Source: Hwanghaeella sp964350445 (GTDB lineage Bacteria > Pseudomonadota > Alphaproteobacteria > UBA8366 > Aestuariispiraceae). Taken from it: a DNA stretch of 64,000 bases. How positions within the stretch are numbered: position 1 is the first letter of the stretch; each line of letters begins with the position of its first letter. Of this stretch, positions 1-8,376 are shown piece by piece. The notes beneath the pieces are model-generated. The model saw nothing but the letters and a program-made list of their open reading frames with translations. It ran no database searches and was not told the origin of the DNA. The translations under genes were made by a program, and so were the position numbers. Where the stretch lies: NCBI GenBank assembly GCA_964350445.1, contig CAYGKA010000024.1:4223-68222 (forward strand), written 5' to 3'.

Positions 1-1
1 G

Positions 2-199
2 GAAAGCGCACCGATCCTGGAACGGGTCTACGCCCATATGATCCGGCCGGAATTCCAATGCAGGCACCGCTGGCGCCCCGGCGATCTGGTCATTTGGGAC
101 AACCGCGCCACCATGCATTTCGCCGTCAACGACTATGACGGCCACCGACGCTTGCTGCTGCGCACGACCTTTGCCGGGGAAGCGCCAATCGGGGCGTGA
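2..199 (+). CDS. TauD/TfdA-family dioxygenase, C-terminal fragment (cut by window edge)
   Basis: The open frame enters from the left edge and ends at TGA 197-199, giving the last 65 residues. They include W-R-P-G-D-L-V-I-W-D-N-R-A-T-M-H, the C-terminal signature of the TauD/TfdA Fe(II)/2-oxoglutarate dioxygenases, where the His is the second metal-ligand histidine. The downstream H-R-R-x-L-L-R-T-T-F-x-G-E-x-P segment fits the 2-oxoglutarate-binding Arg region. Such enzymes hydroxylate small substrates such as taurine or aryloxyalkanoates; the substrate cannot be told from this fragment. It converges on the next gene with a one-base gap between the stop codons. Confidence 0.8.
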   Translation, partial: ESAPILERVYAHMIRPEFQCRHRWRPGDLVIWDNRATMHFAVNDYDGHRRLLLRTTFAGEAPIGA

Positions 200-200
200 T

Positions 201-1505
201 CTACCAGTACCGCATCGCGTCAACAAATATCCCGCGCAGATCGTCTTTCGACACCGCCTTCGGCGCATTGACCAGCAGGCGTTGCTGCGGCCAGGCCTTA
301 TCGACGAGCTTGTCCAGGTCTTCCTCGGAATAGCCGACGCCATTGAGGCCGTTCGGGATACCGGTCGCCTTCATCATGTCGATGATCCGGTCCGCCAGCA
401 GATCGCCGGCATCTTCCGGTTTCGCACCGGAAATATCGGCGCCCATGGCCTCTGCGCCCTGCAGATGCCGTTCCGGACAGGCGTCGCCCGTGAACCGGAA
501 GACGGCCGGCGCATTGACGATAACGGAAATCCCGTGCGGCACCAGCGGATGGTTCGACGGCCAGCCTTTCGCCGTGTAGTCCCGCACCAGTCCCGCCACT
601 GCATAGGACATGCCATGCGGCAAATGGCAGCCGGCATTGCCGAAGCCGATGCCCGCCAGCATGCCCGCGAACATAAGGGCTTCGTAGTTTTCATCCGTCG
701 GGTCGTTCACCGCCTGGACGAGATTGCCGCCGACCAGTTTGATCGCCTGGAGGCAGGCCAAATCGCTATACGGGTTCGCGCCCTGGCTGAGCGGCCGTTT
801 CGACGGGTCGGACGGCGCCTCGCGATGGGTATAGGGCCGCGCCGTGAGGCTTTCGAAGGCGTGGGAAAAAACATCGAACCCGTTCGCGGCCACCACCATC
901 GGCGGAAGGGTTTTCAGAACGTGCGGGTCGAGCACCCCCAGCGCCGGGCGCAGCCGCGCACTGGCGATCCCAGTCTTCAATTCCATTTCCACGAAGTCGA
1001 AGATCGCGATGCCGGTACATTCCGAGGCCGTGCCGAAGGTCGTCGGACAGGCGATATGCGGCTTCAGCGGGCCCGGCGGCTGCTTTGCCTGACCGACCGG
1101 CGCGTTCACATAGGCCAGGAAGTCGTCCGGATAGGTGGCGTAGAGGTTCGCCGCCTTGCAGGTATCCATCGTCGACCCGCCGCCGAGCGAAATATACCCG
1201 TCGAACCCGCCCTGTTTGGCGAATTCCGTCGCCGCCTTGAAGGACGTGTCGGTCGGTTCGACTTCTATCGCGTCATAGACGGTGAAATCCACACCGGCTG
1301 ATGTCAGCCCGTCGGTAATCTGGGTATAGGGTTCCGTTCCTTTGATCTTCGGGTCCACGAACAGGACAGCGCGGGTCATGCCCAGGCCCTTCGCGTCCAG
1401 TCCCACTTCCTTGAGCGACCCCAGACCGAACTTGATCTTCGGCGCTTCCACCGTGAAAGCGGTATCGCCGCCAGGCGATGGTGTGAAATAGGAAGAGAGC
1501 GACAT
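201..1505 (-). CDS. iron-containing alcohol dehydrogenase, hydroxyacid-oxoacid transhydrogenase-like
   Basis: 434-residue group III iron alcohol dehydrogenase. The NAD-binding motif G-G-G-S-T-M-D is followed by T-C-K-A-A-N-L-Y-A, and metal-ligand histidines lie in S-H-A-F-E-S, C-H-L-P-H-G-M-S-Y and H-P-L-V-P-H-G. From memory the sequence runs nearly colinear with animal ADHFE1, including V-E-P-T-D-x-S-F, F-A-G/M-L-A-G-I-G-F-G-N-A-G and P-E-R-H-L. I therefore favour hydroxyacid-oxoacid transhydrogenase (4-hydroxybutyrate plus 2-oxoglutarate to succinate semialdehyde plus 2-hydroxyglutarate) over a generic alcohol dehydrogenase. The ATG at 1505 has GGGGAAAA upstream; the open frame runs 43 codons further with no family similarity. 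It is divergent from the PanE-like gene. Confidence 0.88.
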   Translation of the reverse strand: MSLSSYFTPSPGGDTAFTVEAPKIKFGLGSLKEVGLDAKGLGMTRAVLFVDPKIKGTEPYTQITDGLTSAGVDFTVYDAIEVEPTDTSFKAATEFAKQGGFDGYISLGGGSTMDTCKAANLYATYPDDFLAYVNAPVGQAKQPPGPLKPHIACPTTFGTASECTGIAIFDFVEMELKTGIASARLRPALGVLDPHVLKTLPPMVVAANGFDVFSHAFESLTARPYTHREAPSDPSKRPLSQGANPYSDLACLQAIKLVGGNLVQAVNDPTDENYEALMFAGMLAGIGFGNAGCHLPHGMSYAVAGLVRDYTAKGWPSNHPLVPHGISVIVNAPAVFRFTGDACPERHLQGAEAMGADISGAKPEDAGDLLADRIIDMMKATGIPNGLNGVGYSEEDLDKLVDKAWPQQRLLVNAPKAVSKDDLRGIFVDAMRYW

Positions 1506-1651
1506 TGGTTTTCCCCGTTGTTGATTCCCCCGCCGGGCCGCAGCTGGGGTTGATTTCAACACAGGGTCGGGGATCGCCCGTCGATTATCAAGAGCTTGTT
1601 CGTCCCAATCGATGGGATAGTCTTTCCGCACCAAGGCAAGGGAGGGAAATC

Positions 1652-2572
1652 ATGCGGATCGCCATTATCGGGACCGGCGGGGTCGGCGGATTCTTCGGGA
1701 TCAAGCTGGCTGACGCGGGCCATGATGTCGTTTTTCTGGCGCGCGGCAAGCACTTGGCCGCGATGCGTGACAAAGGGTTGTCGCTGGTCGGGTCGAAAGG
1801 CGACATCCTCCTGCCGAAGGTCACGGCGAGCGACGCGATTGCCGACCTCGGCCCCATCGATGTCGCATTGTTCTGCGTGAAACTCTATGACACCGAAGAG
1901 GTCGGTAAGGCGCTTGCGCCCGCGCTGTCTGACAACGGGTATGTCATCAGTCTGCAAAACGGCGTGGAAGCGGCCGAACGCCTCGGCCCGATCCTGGGGG
2001 AAGGCCGCGTCTGCGTCGGCAACGCCTTCATGTCCGCGAAGATCGAAGAACCGGGTGTCGTCCGCTATACGAGCGATATGTCCACGATGGAGATTGGGGA
2101 ACCCTCCGGCGGCCCCTCCCCCCGGTTGGACGCCTTTGCCGCGATTTGCAACAAGGCCGGTTTCACCGCCCTCGTCACCGACGATGCGGAAGCGAAGCTA
2201 TGGTCCAAATTCGTCCTGCTGTCGACCAATGCCGCCATCACGACAGCCTTCAGGCAACCCTGCGGCCCGCTCTACAGGAATCAAGAAATTCGGGACCTCG
2301 CGCGCGATGCAATGGCCGAGGTCGTGGCCGTCGGCCAAGCCAAGGGAGTGGATGTCGACGACAGCGCCATCGGCCGTGCAATGGCTCTGCTCGATACATT
2401 CCCGGACGACATGTACGCCTCCATGTATCATGACCTCGCGCGCGGCGGGCGGTTGGAGGTGGGAAGCTTGTCGGGCACGGTCTATCGGCTGGGCAGGAAG
2501 CTGGGCATCCCGACCCCCATCCACCGCACACTCTATCTCGCCCTGCTGCCGTATGAGAATGGAGCGCCCTGA
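1652..2572 (+). CDS. panE: 2-dehydropantoate 2-reductase family protein
   Basis: 306-residue ketopantoate reductase (ApbA/PanE) family member. Residues 1-15 carry the Rossmann loop G-T-G-G-V-G-G-F-F-G. The middle has L-Q-N-G-V-E, and the C-terminal domain has K-L-W-S-K-F plus an S-M-Y-H-D-L-A-R-G-G-R-L-E segment, matching the substrate-binding K...N...S/E pattern. The canonical reaction is NADPH reduction of 2-dehydropantoate to pantoate for CoA synthesis. Genomes often hold several paralogues with other 2-oxoacid substrates, so the role in pantothenate is likely but unproven. The ATG at 1652 is preceded by GGAGGG at 1641-1646. The gene converges on the TadE-like genes. Confidence 0.82.
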   Translation: MRIAIIGTGGVGGFFGIKLADAGHDVVFLARGKHLAAMRDKGLSLVGSKGDILLPKVTASDAIADLGPIDVALFCVKLYDTEEVGKALAPALSDNGYVISLQNGVEAAERLGPILGEGRVCVGNAFMSAKIEEPGVVRYTSDMSTMEIGEPSGGPSPRLDAFAAICNKAGFTALVTDDAEAKLWSKFVLLSTNAAITTAFRQPCGPLYRNQEIRDLARDAMAEVVAVGQAKGVDVDDSAIGRAMALLDTFPDDMYASMYHDLARGGRLEVGSLSGTVYRLGRKLGIPTPIHRTLYLALLPYENGAP

Positions 2573-2604
2573 GTCGGCTGGCTCACAGGGCGAGAAGTCC
2601 GACC

Positions 2605-3174
2605 TTAGGACGGATCGGGATCGATTTCCTGCAGTGACCCCAGGCGCGGTCGATAGAAGGCATGTTTCACGATTTCGCGCGGCCCGAAAATCGGCAACAC
2701 AATCGGTTCATAGTTGTAGAACAGCTCGGCGATGACGACGGTTTCGTCCGGCCCGACAGGAATGCCTTCGGGGTCGGTGACCGTTTCGCCTTCCGATCCG
2801 ATATCGCTGTTCCTTAACACAATACCGGCACCCTTGCGTTGCCATAACACGCGGGTCGGGTTGTTGCCGATACGCCCGACCGCACTGACCACGACAACGC
2901 CGTCCTCCGCGATGCTGAATGGGTTTAGAATCTGCGGCACGGCTTCGAACAAGTCGGCGACTGTCGATTCATTGACGTTTTCATCCCGCGTGATCAGATC
3001 TGCAACGGAAACCGCCGCATGCTGCAATTTCACATGCAATAGCAGATAAACCCCCGTTTCCGCGAGAGACGTAAACAGCAAGGCGAGGACCGGCGCCGTC
3101 AAAGCGAATTCCACGCTGGTGATACCCCGCCGCGACAGGCCGAACCGCTTCAACAAAGGTCTGATGCGTATCAT
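2605..3174 (-). CDS. TadE-like pseudopilin-family protein (second copy)
   Basis: 189 residues with a short basic N-terminus (residues 1-16), then G-I-T-S-V-E-F-A-L-T-A-P-V-L-A-L-L-F, one membrane helix with the conserved Glu at its start. This is the TadE/TadG pilin-like layout. The rest is predicted periplasmic and contains no motif I recognise. It is the last gene of a three-gene minus-strand set, 7 bp after the preceding TadE-like gene. Family members assist Flp/Tad pilus assembly or surface attachment. No tad ATPase, secretin or flp pilin gene lies in the window, so its partners must be encoded elsewhere. Confidence 0.75.
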   Translation of the reverse strand: MIRIRPLLKRFGLSRRGITSVEFALTAPVLALLFTSLAETGVYLLLHVKLQHAAVSVADLITRDENVNESTVADLFEAVPQILNPFSIAEDGVVVVSAVGRIGNNPTRVLWQRKGAGIVLRNSDIGSEGETVTDPEGIPVGPDETVVIAELFYNYEPIVLPIFGPREIVKHAFYRPRLGSLQEIDPDPS

Positions 3175-3181
3175 GGCAGCC

Positions 3182-3736
3182 TCAAAACGGTTCGTTGCGA
3201 ACCGCCACAGTGGCGGAATGATCTATTGTGCGAAAGAACGGGTCGAACAAAGCCGTCAAGGTGCTGATGCGGTATTGTATCCGATAGAGCACGATGTCGC
3301 CCGGCCCGCCGAGCCCCGCCAGCCCGACATCTGTGTCGTATTGGCCGTTACCGTTCACGTCCGTGAAGGACTCACCTTGGCTGTACTGGCCGTCACCGTT
3401 GGAATCCGCGAAGGGTTCCGGCCGACCGATGTCGGAGAAATTGTCGTAGACGATGGTATCGATCAGCACTTCTTCCTGATGAACCAGTCCAAACGTATTC
3501 GTGTCGATCAGCTCCCGGATAACGTCTTCGCGGGTGACGCCGTCCGGCGTGTTTCCGGTAATCCCGAACCGCGAACTGGCCAGGACGGCATTCTCCAGCG
3601 ACCCGCTGACCAGAAAGACCATGCTCAATTCGATGATGCCGATCAGCAAGGTAATGGTAAGCGGTCCCAGAAGGGCAAACTCAATAATCGAAACGCCGCG
3701 CCGGTCACCTAGAAAGGCTCTGAACTTCCGCATCAT
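3182..3736 (-). CDS. TadE-like protein with a duplicated EF-hand-like Asp/Asn-Gly loop
   Basis: 184 residues. R-R-G-V-S-I-I-E-F-A-L-L-G-P at 12-25 opens a single transmembrane helix typical of TadE. The periplasmic part holds two copies of a D-x-N-G-D/N-G-Q-Y loop (from D111 and D126, 15 residues apart) that resemble calcium-binding EF-hand or dockerin loops. The underlying DNA is a 45-nt-period duplication (3339-3369 versus 3384-3414). The ATG overlaps the stop of the upstream VWA gene by 4 bases (ATGA), so the two are probably translationally coupled. Calcium binding is inference from the pattern only. Confidence 0.78.
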   Translation of the reverse strand: MMRKFRAFLGDRRGVSIIEFALLGPLTITLLIGIIELSMVFLVSGSLENAVLASSRFGITGNTPDGVTREDVIRELIDTNTFGLVHQEEVLIDTIVYDNFSDIGRPEPFADSNGDGQYSQGESFTDVNGNGQYDTDVGLAGLGGPGDIVLYRIQYRISTLTALFDPFFRTIDHSATVAVRNEPF

Positions 3737-5217
3737 TGCGAAATCCTCAGATTAGATAATTGCCGGCCAATTGTTGTAAACACGTCCTGAAGTTCGGCGT
3801 TGCTGGGTGCATGGAAGAAGAAACTATTCTTCGTCGCACAGTTCCGAAACAGGCTCTGTGTCGAGGAATTCGGCGTCGATCCGAAGGTAATGGCGTAGAT
3901 GATGATGCCTTCCGCCTTCATCGCTTCGCAGGTCCGCCCAAATCGATCGTCGATTTCCGAGCGCGCGGCATCCAGTGTCGCAAACCCGAACTCACCGAGA
4001 CGCCCATAGGCCGTGTAATCCGACCCGTCCGGCCCATTACCATTATCGGGGGAATGGTCCGTAAAGTCGAAGAACTGGTTCTGACCGTCGGTCATGATCA
4101 CCACAACCTTGTCCATGAACGGCTCGGTGTAGGAAAGCGGCAGCGTACTGGCGGCCGTGCCTTCCCAAAACCCGCGCCATGACGGGGACAGCGCCCGCCA
4201 TCCCCAGACCAGCCCAAGGTTCCCGGTCGTTCCGCCGCGGTGCCAAGGCTCCATCTGATCGATTGCGGCATTGAGCACCGCTTTCGACGCGACCAAGGGT
4301 GTGATCGGCGGCCCACAACCAAGATTGGGTCCGCGCCCGTTATTCTGCGCGGAGTTCTGTTCGGCCAAATCGAATCCCGTCACATTGCCGTCGCCGTCGG
4401 TGAGTATCCAGTCGTTGTCGACATTGTCGGCATATAGGTAGGGCGTGAAAGGGGCGAGGTCGGGCGTATCGTCGGTTTCGTCCAATCCGCCGGCACGCGC
4501 TTCCACGCATCCCCGCCAGGTCGTCGGCTGGTAGTTGCCGCCCACGCCGATATCCGCCTGTCCCTGCAAGGTGAGCCATTCGGTATGTTGCGTTCCGATA
4601 TTGACGGTCGCCGTATAGGGAACGAGCGACACCCACAGGTTCGCGTTGACATCGTCTTCACCGAAAACCGCTTCGATCAAATTGTGGGCCGCGGTGATCG
4701 CCGCCCCCATCTTGCCGCCGCTGCGCATCGATCCGGTGTTATCCATCACCAGGGCGAGTTCCATGCCGCGGGTTTCCCGCGTTATCTGCGCCGTCTGGGT
4801 GAAGGTGATCTCGTCGAAGCCGAACAGGCGCATGAACGTGGTATCGACGGATACGGTCGCGGACACATCAATGACGGTATTGTCCGCATTCGTCGTCATG
4901 GTGAAGTTGCTCAACGTCGCAACATTTTCGATATTCGTGAAGTTTGCGTCGAAGAAACTTCGCGCGTCATCCGCCATCTCATCGACCAGAAGTGTATGGC
5001 CTGCCGCCAAGCCGGCGGCATCGACCGCGCGTTGGACCGAGTCCCGGACCAGGAACAAACGGGTGCCGTCTACGGCCAAGCCGCTGGCCGCCATCACAGG
5101 CAATAGAGCAAATGCAAATAACTGCATTACACTGCCGCGTCTATTGCGCAGGAAAGCCGTGGCCAAAAATTTCAAGTTGTTCAGTTTCCGGTGCATCATA
5201 TGCGCCAATCCGCCCAT
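3733..5217 (-). CDS. TadG-like protein with a von Willebrand A domain
   Basis: About 494 residues. A basic stretch, R-N-R-R-G-S-V (25-30) and one hydrophobic helix (about 31-50) give the TadG-like N-terminus. A VWA domain starts near residue 152; its metal-site (MIDAS) motif is D159-N-T-G-S, and later V-V-I-M-T-D-G-Q-N supplies the next metal-site loop. The C-terminus has I-I-I-Y-A-I-T-F-G, the last VWA strand. Such proteins are membrane-anchored partners of Tad pili. Nearby in-frame ATGs at 5199 and 5196 are equally possible starts, because none has a clear ribosome-binding site. It is first of the three tad-like genes. Confidence 0.78.
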   Translation of the reverse strand: MGGLAHMMHRKLNNLKFLATAFLRNRRGSVMQLFAFALLPVMAASGLAVDGTRLFLVRDSVQRAVDAAGLAAGHTLLVDEMADDARSFFDANFTNIENVATLSNFTMTTNADNTVIDVSATVSVDTTFMRLFGFDEITFTQTAQITRETRGMELALVMDNTGSMRSGGKMGAAITAAHNLIEAVFGEDDVNANLWVSLVPYTATVNIGTQHTEWLTLQGQADIGVGGNYQPTTWRGCVEARAGGLDETDDTPDLAPFTPYLYADNVDNDWILTDGDGNVTGFDLAEQNSAQNNGRGPNLGCGPPITPLVASKAVLNAAIDQMEPWHRGGTTGNLGLVWGWRALSPSWRGFWEGTAASTLPLSYTEPFMDKVVVIMTDGQNQFFDFTDHSPDNGNGPDGSDYTAYGRLGEFGFATLDAARSEIDDRFGRTCEAMKAEGIIIYAITFGSTPNSSTQSLFRNCATKNSFFFHAPSNAELQDVFTTIGRQLSNLRISQ

Positions 5218-5350
5218 CCCAATTGAACGAGATAAGCGGAAACTGCGCGGACGCGCCAGTTTAACCGTTTGACTTTAATAGAAACTTTTGGACTGGCTTT
5301 ATTAAAATGCGGTCTATTTCAAGCTCGTCGCAACCTGTTACTCGACAGGC

Positions 5351-5956
5351 TCAATGAATACCGGCCTTCGGCATCAGTGTAGACAAAGCTATCCGGGCTA
5401 TATCCGCCAATGGCTCCCGCGCGCCATAAACACGCGTCACGACGCGCATTCCCTGAATTGTGCTCACCAGGAACCGCGCCAGGGCGCGCGCATCCATGTT
5501 TGAGGTGAACTCGCCGATCTCCTGCCCCTTGAGGATCAGTTCGGCAAACGTGTCTTCAACCTGCCTGATTCCTTCGGCCACCTGTTCGGTGACCTCCGGG
5601 TCCCGATGGCCAAGTTCGGTGATCGTGTTGGTTAGAAGGCAGCCGCGCTCCCGGTTCACGCCTTCGCCTTCCTCCACAAGCCTATCGAACAACAGCTCCA
5701 TCTGTTCCTTGGGACTGTAGTCGCCATCCGCCATTGCCGCCCGCATCGTGCGCAAGGTGTGCCAGTCCAGATAACGCGCCACGGCCTTGCGGTATAGGCG
5801 CTGCTTATCCCCGAACGTGTCGTAAAGGCTTCCGCGGTTGATGCCCATGGCATCGACCAGGTCCTGCATCGACGTCTGTTCGTAACCCTTTGTCCAGAAC
5901 AGCTGAAGGGCCGCTTCCAGAACATCTTCCGGGTCAAATGCTTTTGATCGCGCCAT
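5351..5956 (-). CDS. TetR/AcrR-family regulator
   Basis: 201 residues. The N-terminal helix-turn-helix (about 9-55) reads V-L-E-A-A-L-Q-L-F-W-T-K-G-Y-E-Q-T-S-M then D-L-V-D-A-M-G-I-N-R-G-S-L-Y-D-T-F-G-D-K, the classic TetR DNA-binding pattern. The C-terminal ligand domain has C-L-L-T-N-T near residue 98. I place the start at the ATG giving M-A-R-S-K-A-F-D-P, as usual for the family; an in-frame ATG at 5992 would add 12 residues. It is divergent from the molybdopterin-subunit gene across 150 bp, so it plausibly controls that gene and itself. The ligand is unknown. Confidence 0.85.
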   Translation of the reverse strand: MARSKAFDPEDVLEAALQLFWTKGYEQTSMQDLVDAMGINRGSLYDTFGDKQRLYRKAVARYLDWHTLRTMRAAMADGDYSPKEQMELLFDRLVEEGEGVNRERGCLLTNTITELGHRDPEVTEQVAEGIRQVEDTFAELILKGQEIGEFTSNMDARALARFLVSTIQGMRVVTRVYGAREPLADIARIALSTLMPKAGIH

Positions 5957-6106
5957 ATCGGTGTTTCTGCCGTTGCTTTCAAAGAAGAACATGGTGCCTT
6001 ATCGGCTTCAGATCAATAATCTTGCGCCCTGTGCTTTTCCCGATCCGGCGCAGTTGCTAGTCTTCAACAACACATCCAAAACCTTTTTCCGTGAGGGATT
6101 TACGCC

Positions 6107-8362
6107 ATGCAGGATTCCGCGATCGGTCGTTCCGTACCGAGGCTGGAAGATGCCCGACTACTTTCAGGCCATGGCCGCTTCGTCGAAGATTTGCGAAAGG
6201 ACGGCACCGCTCATGCCGTCATGGTGCGCAGCCCCGTCGCCCATGCGAAGTTTCGCTCCATCGACCTGGACGCGGCGAAGGCGTCGCCCGGGGTACTGGC
6301 GGTCGTGACGGGCGCGGACCTTCTGCAAGCGGGGTTGAAACCGATGCCCTGCATCACCCCGCAGGACTCTTCCGACGGCACGCCGTTCCAATCCCCTGTT
6401 CGCTACGCGCTGCCCACCGATACGGTGCGCCATGTTGGCGAAGCTGTCGTCATGGTCGTCGCGGAAACCGAAGAACAGGCACAAGATGCCGCGGAGCGGG
6501 TGGATATCGACTATGAGGACCTCGACGTCCATATCGACACAGGGACCGCGCGCGAAACCGCCTTCGATTGGATGACCGGTGACACCGCCAGCGTCGAGAA
6601 AGCAATGTCGGCAGCTTCCCACATTGTCAGCATCGAAGGCGTCATCAACAACCGCGTAATCGTCAGCCCCATCGAAACACGGTCCTACCTCGCCGAATTC
6701 GACAAGGAATCGGGGCGTTACACGCTTTTCACGCAAAGTCAGGGTGTTCACCTGATCCGCCAACTGGTCGCCGAAACCTTGAACGTCGCCGAAGCCGATC
6801 TGCATGTGATAACCCCGGATGTCGGCGGAAGTTTCGCCGCCAAACTGATGAACTATCCGGAACAAACCCTGGTGCTGTTTGCCGCGAAAGAGCTCGGGCG
6901 ACCGGTCCGCTGGGTTTCCACGCGCGGCGAAGCCTGCCTAAGCGACGCCCAAGGCCGGGATCAGGTAAGCCGGGCCGATTTGGCTTTGGACAACGACGGC
7001 AATTTCCTGGCATTGCGGATTGAGAGTAAGGGGGCGCTTGGCGCCTATGCTTCCGCACTCGGGCCGTCCATTATCGGGAAAGGGTTTGCGAAGGTTGCCG
7101 GACACAATTACGCAATACCCGCAATAACGGTCCGAACTGTCGGTGTCTACACCCACACGGCACCCACCGACGCTTATCGCGGGGCCGGAAAGCCGGAAGT
7201 GATCTATTTGGTCGAACGGTTGATTGAGAAAGCCGCGCGGGACCTTGGGTTCGATCGCGCAGCGCTGCGCCGCCGCAATCTGGTTGCGGAATCGGCCATG
7301 CCGTACACCGCAGCCACGGGTTTTGTTTTCGACAGCGGTAATTTCGCGCATGTCTTCGACCTTGCCCTGAAGGCATCGGGTTGGGACGGGTTCGCATCCC
7401 GCCGCGCCGCAAGCGAGGCCAAGGGATTGAAGCGCGGCATATCGATCTGCCCGACACTGCACCTGACCGGCGGCTCGCCCAACGAGGCGAGTGAGATTGA
7501 GGTGACCGGCGACGGCCACATTCTTGTCAAAACCGGTGTTCAGGCATCCGGACAGGGGCATGAGACGGCATTCGCGCAGCTTGTTGCGCAAAGGTTGGAG
7601 ATTCCGATGGAGAAAGTCGTCCTCGTCGAAGGCGACAGTGACCGGGTGAAGATCGGCGGCGGCACGGGCGGGTCTTCCTCTCTTCCCATCGCGGCGACGA
7701 CGATCGACCGGGCGGCATCCAACCTGATCGAGAACGGCAAGGAAGGCGCAGCGGAAATTCTCGAAGCCGCCGCAGCCGACATAACCTATGGCGACGGAGC
7801 GTTCACCGTTGTCGGAACCGACCGGCGCGTCGGGCTGTTTGAACTGACCCAAAAACTCGAAGAGCGCGGTCTTCCCGGCTGCGCCGGCGGCGCCGCTTTC
7901 GAAGGTAACCATCAGACCGTGCCGAACAGCGCCCATGTCTGCGAGGTCGAGCTCGACCCCGAAACAGGCCGCGTCGCGATTGCGCAATACGTGTCGGCCG
8001 ATGATTTGGGCGTGAAGCTTAACCCGATGATTGCCGAGGGCCAGCTGCATGGCGGCATCGTGCAGGGCATCGGACAGGCTTGGTTGGAAAACACGGTCTA
8101 TGAGGAAGGCAGCGGGCAGCTGCTGTCGGGGTCCTTTATGGATTATGCGCTGCCGCGTGCGTCGGACCTGCCGCAATTCACCCTTGTGGATGGCAGCTTA
8201 ACGACGGAAATCAATCATCTAGGCATGAAAGGCGTCGGGGAGCTTGGGACGAATGGCGGCCTCGCCCCCTTCATGCTGGCCCTGTACGACGCCATGGGAA
8301 CCGATGCAGTGGAAATGCCCGCCACACCGGAAAGGGTATGGCGGGCGCTTCAGGGCGCATAG
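6107..8362 (+). CDS. xanthine dehydrogenase-family molybdopterin-binding subunit (orphan)
   Basis: 751-residue large subunit of the xanthine dehydrogenase / CO-dehydrogenase-like hydroxylase family. It opens with the family's I-G-x-x-x-P-R-L-E-D-x-R-L-L-x-G-x-G segment. The active-site loop is A-Y-R-G-A-G-K (356-362), the form-II rather than CO-oxidising (A-Y-x-C-S-F-R) type. The catalytic Glu is in K-G-V-G-E-L-G-T (E712). Partners are normally a 2Fe-2S subunit and an FAD subunit encoded alongside; neither is here. GTGAGGGA (6091-6098) precedes the ATG. The substrate is unknown. It converges on the permease gene. Confidence 0.85.
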   Translation: MQDSAIGRSVPRLEDARLLSGHGRFVEDLRKDGTAHAVMVRSPVAHAKFRSIDLDAAKASPGVLAVVTGADLLQAGLKPMPCITPQDSSDGTPFQSPVRYALPTDTVRHVGEAVVMVVAETEEQAQDAAERVDIDYEDLDVHIDTGTARETAFDWMTGDTASVEKAMSAASHIVSIEGVINNRVIVSPIETRSYLAEFDKESGRYTLFTQSQGVHLIRQLVAETLNVAEADLHVITPDVGGSFAAKLMNYPEQTLVLFAAKELGRPVRWVSTRGEACLSDAQGRDQVSRADLALDNDGNFLALRIESKGALGAYASALGPSIIGKGFAKVAGHNYAIPAITVRTVGVYTHTAPTDAYRGAGKPEVIYLVERLIEKAARDLGFDRAALRRRNLVAESAMPYTAATGFVFDSGNFAHVFDLALKASGWDGFASRRAASEAKGLKRGISICPTLHLTGGSPNEASEIEVTGDGHILVKTGVQASGQGHETAFAQLVAQRLEIPMEKVVLVEGDSDRVKIGGGTGGSSSLPIAATTIDRAASNLIENGKEGAAEILEAAAADITYGDGAFTVVGTDRRVGLFELTQKLEERGLPGCAGGAAFEGNHQTVPNSAHVCEVELDPETGRVAIAQYVSADDLGVKLNPMIAEGQLHGGIVQGIGQAWLENTVYEEGSGQLLSGSFMDYALPRASDLPQFTLVDGSLTTEINHLGMKGVGELGTNGGLAPFMLALYDAMGTDAVEMPATPERVWRALQGA

Positions 8363-8376
8363 GGTCCCCGCCACTT

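Noticed and set aside
5230..5350. CtrA-type site between the tad-like operon and tetR
   Set aside because: TTAA half-sites are present near 5260, but the spacing is 10 rather than 7 bases.
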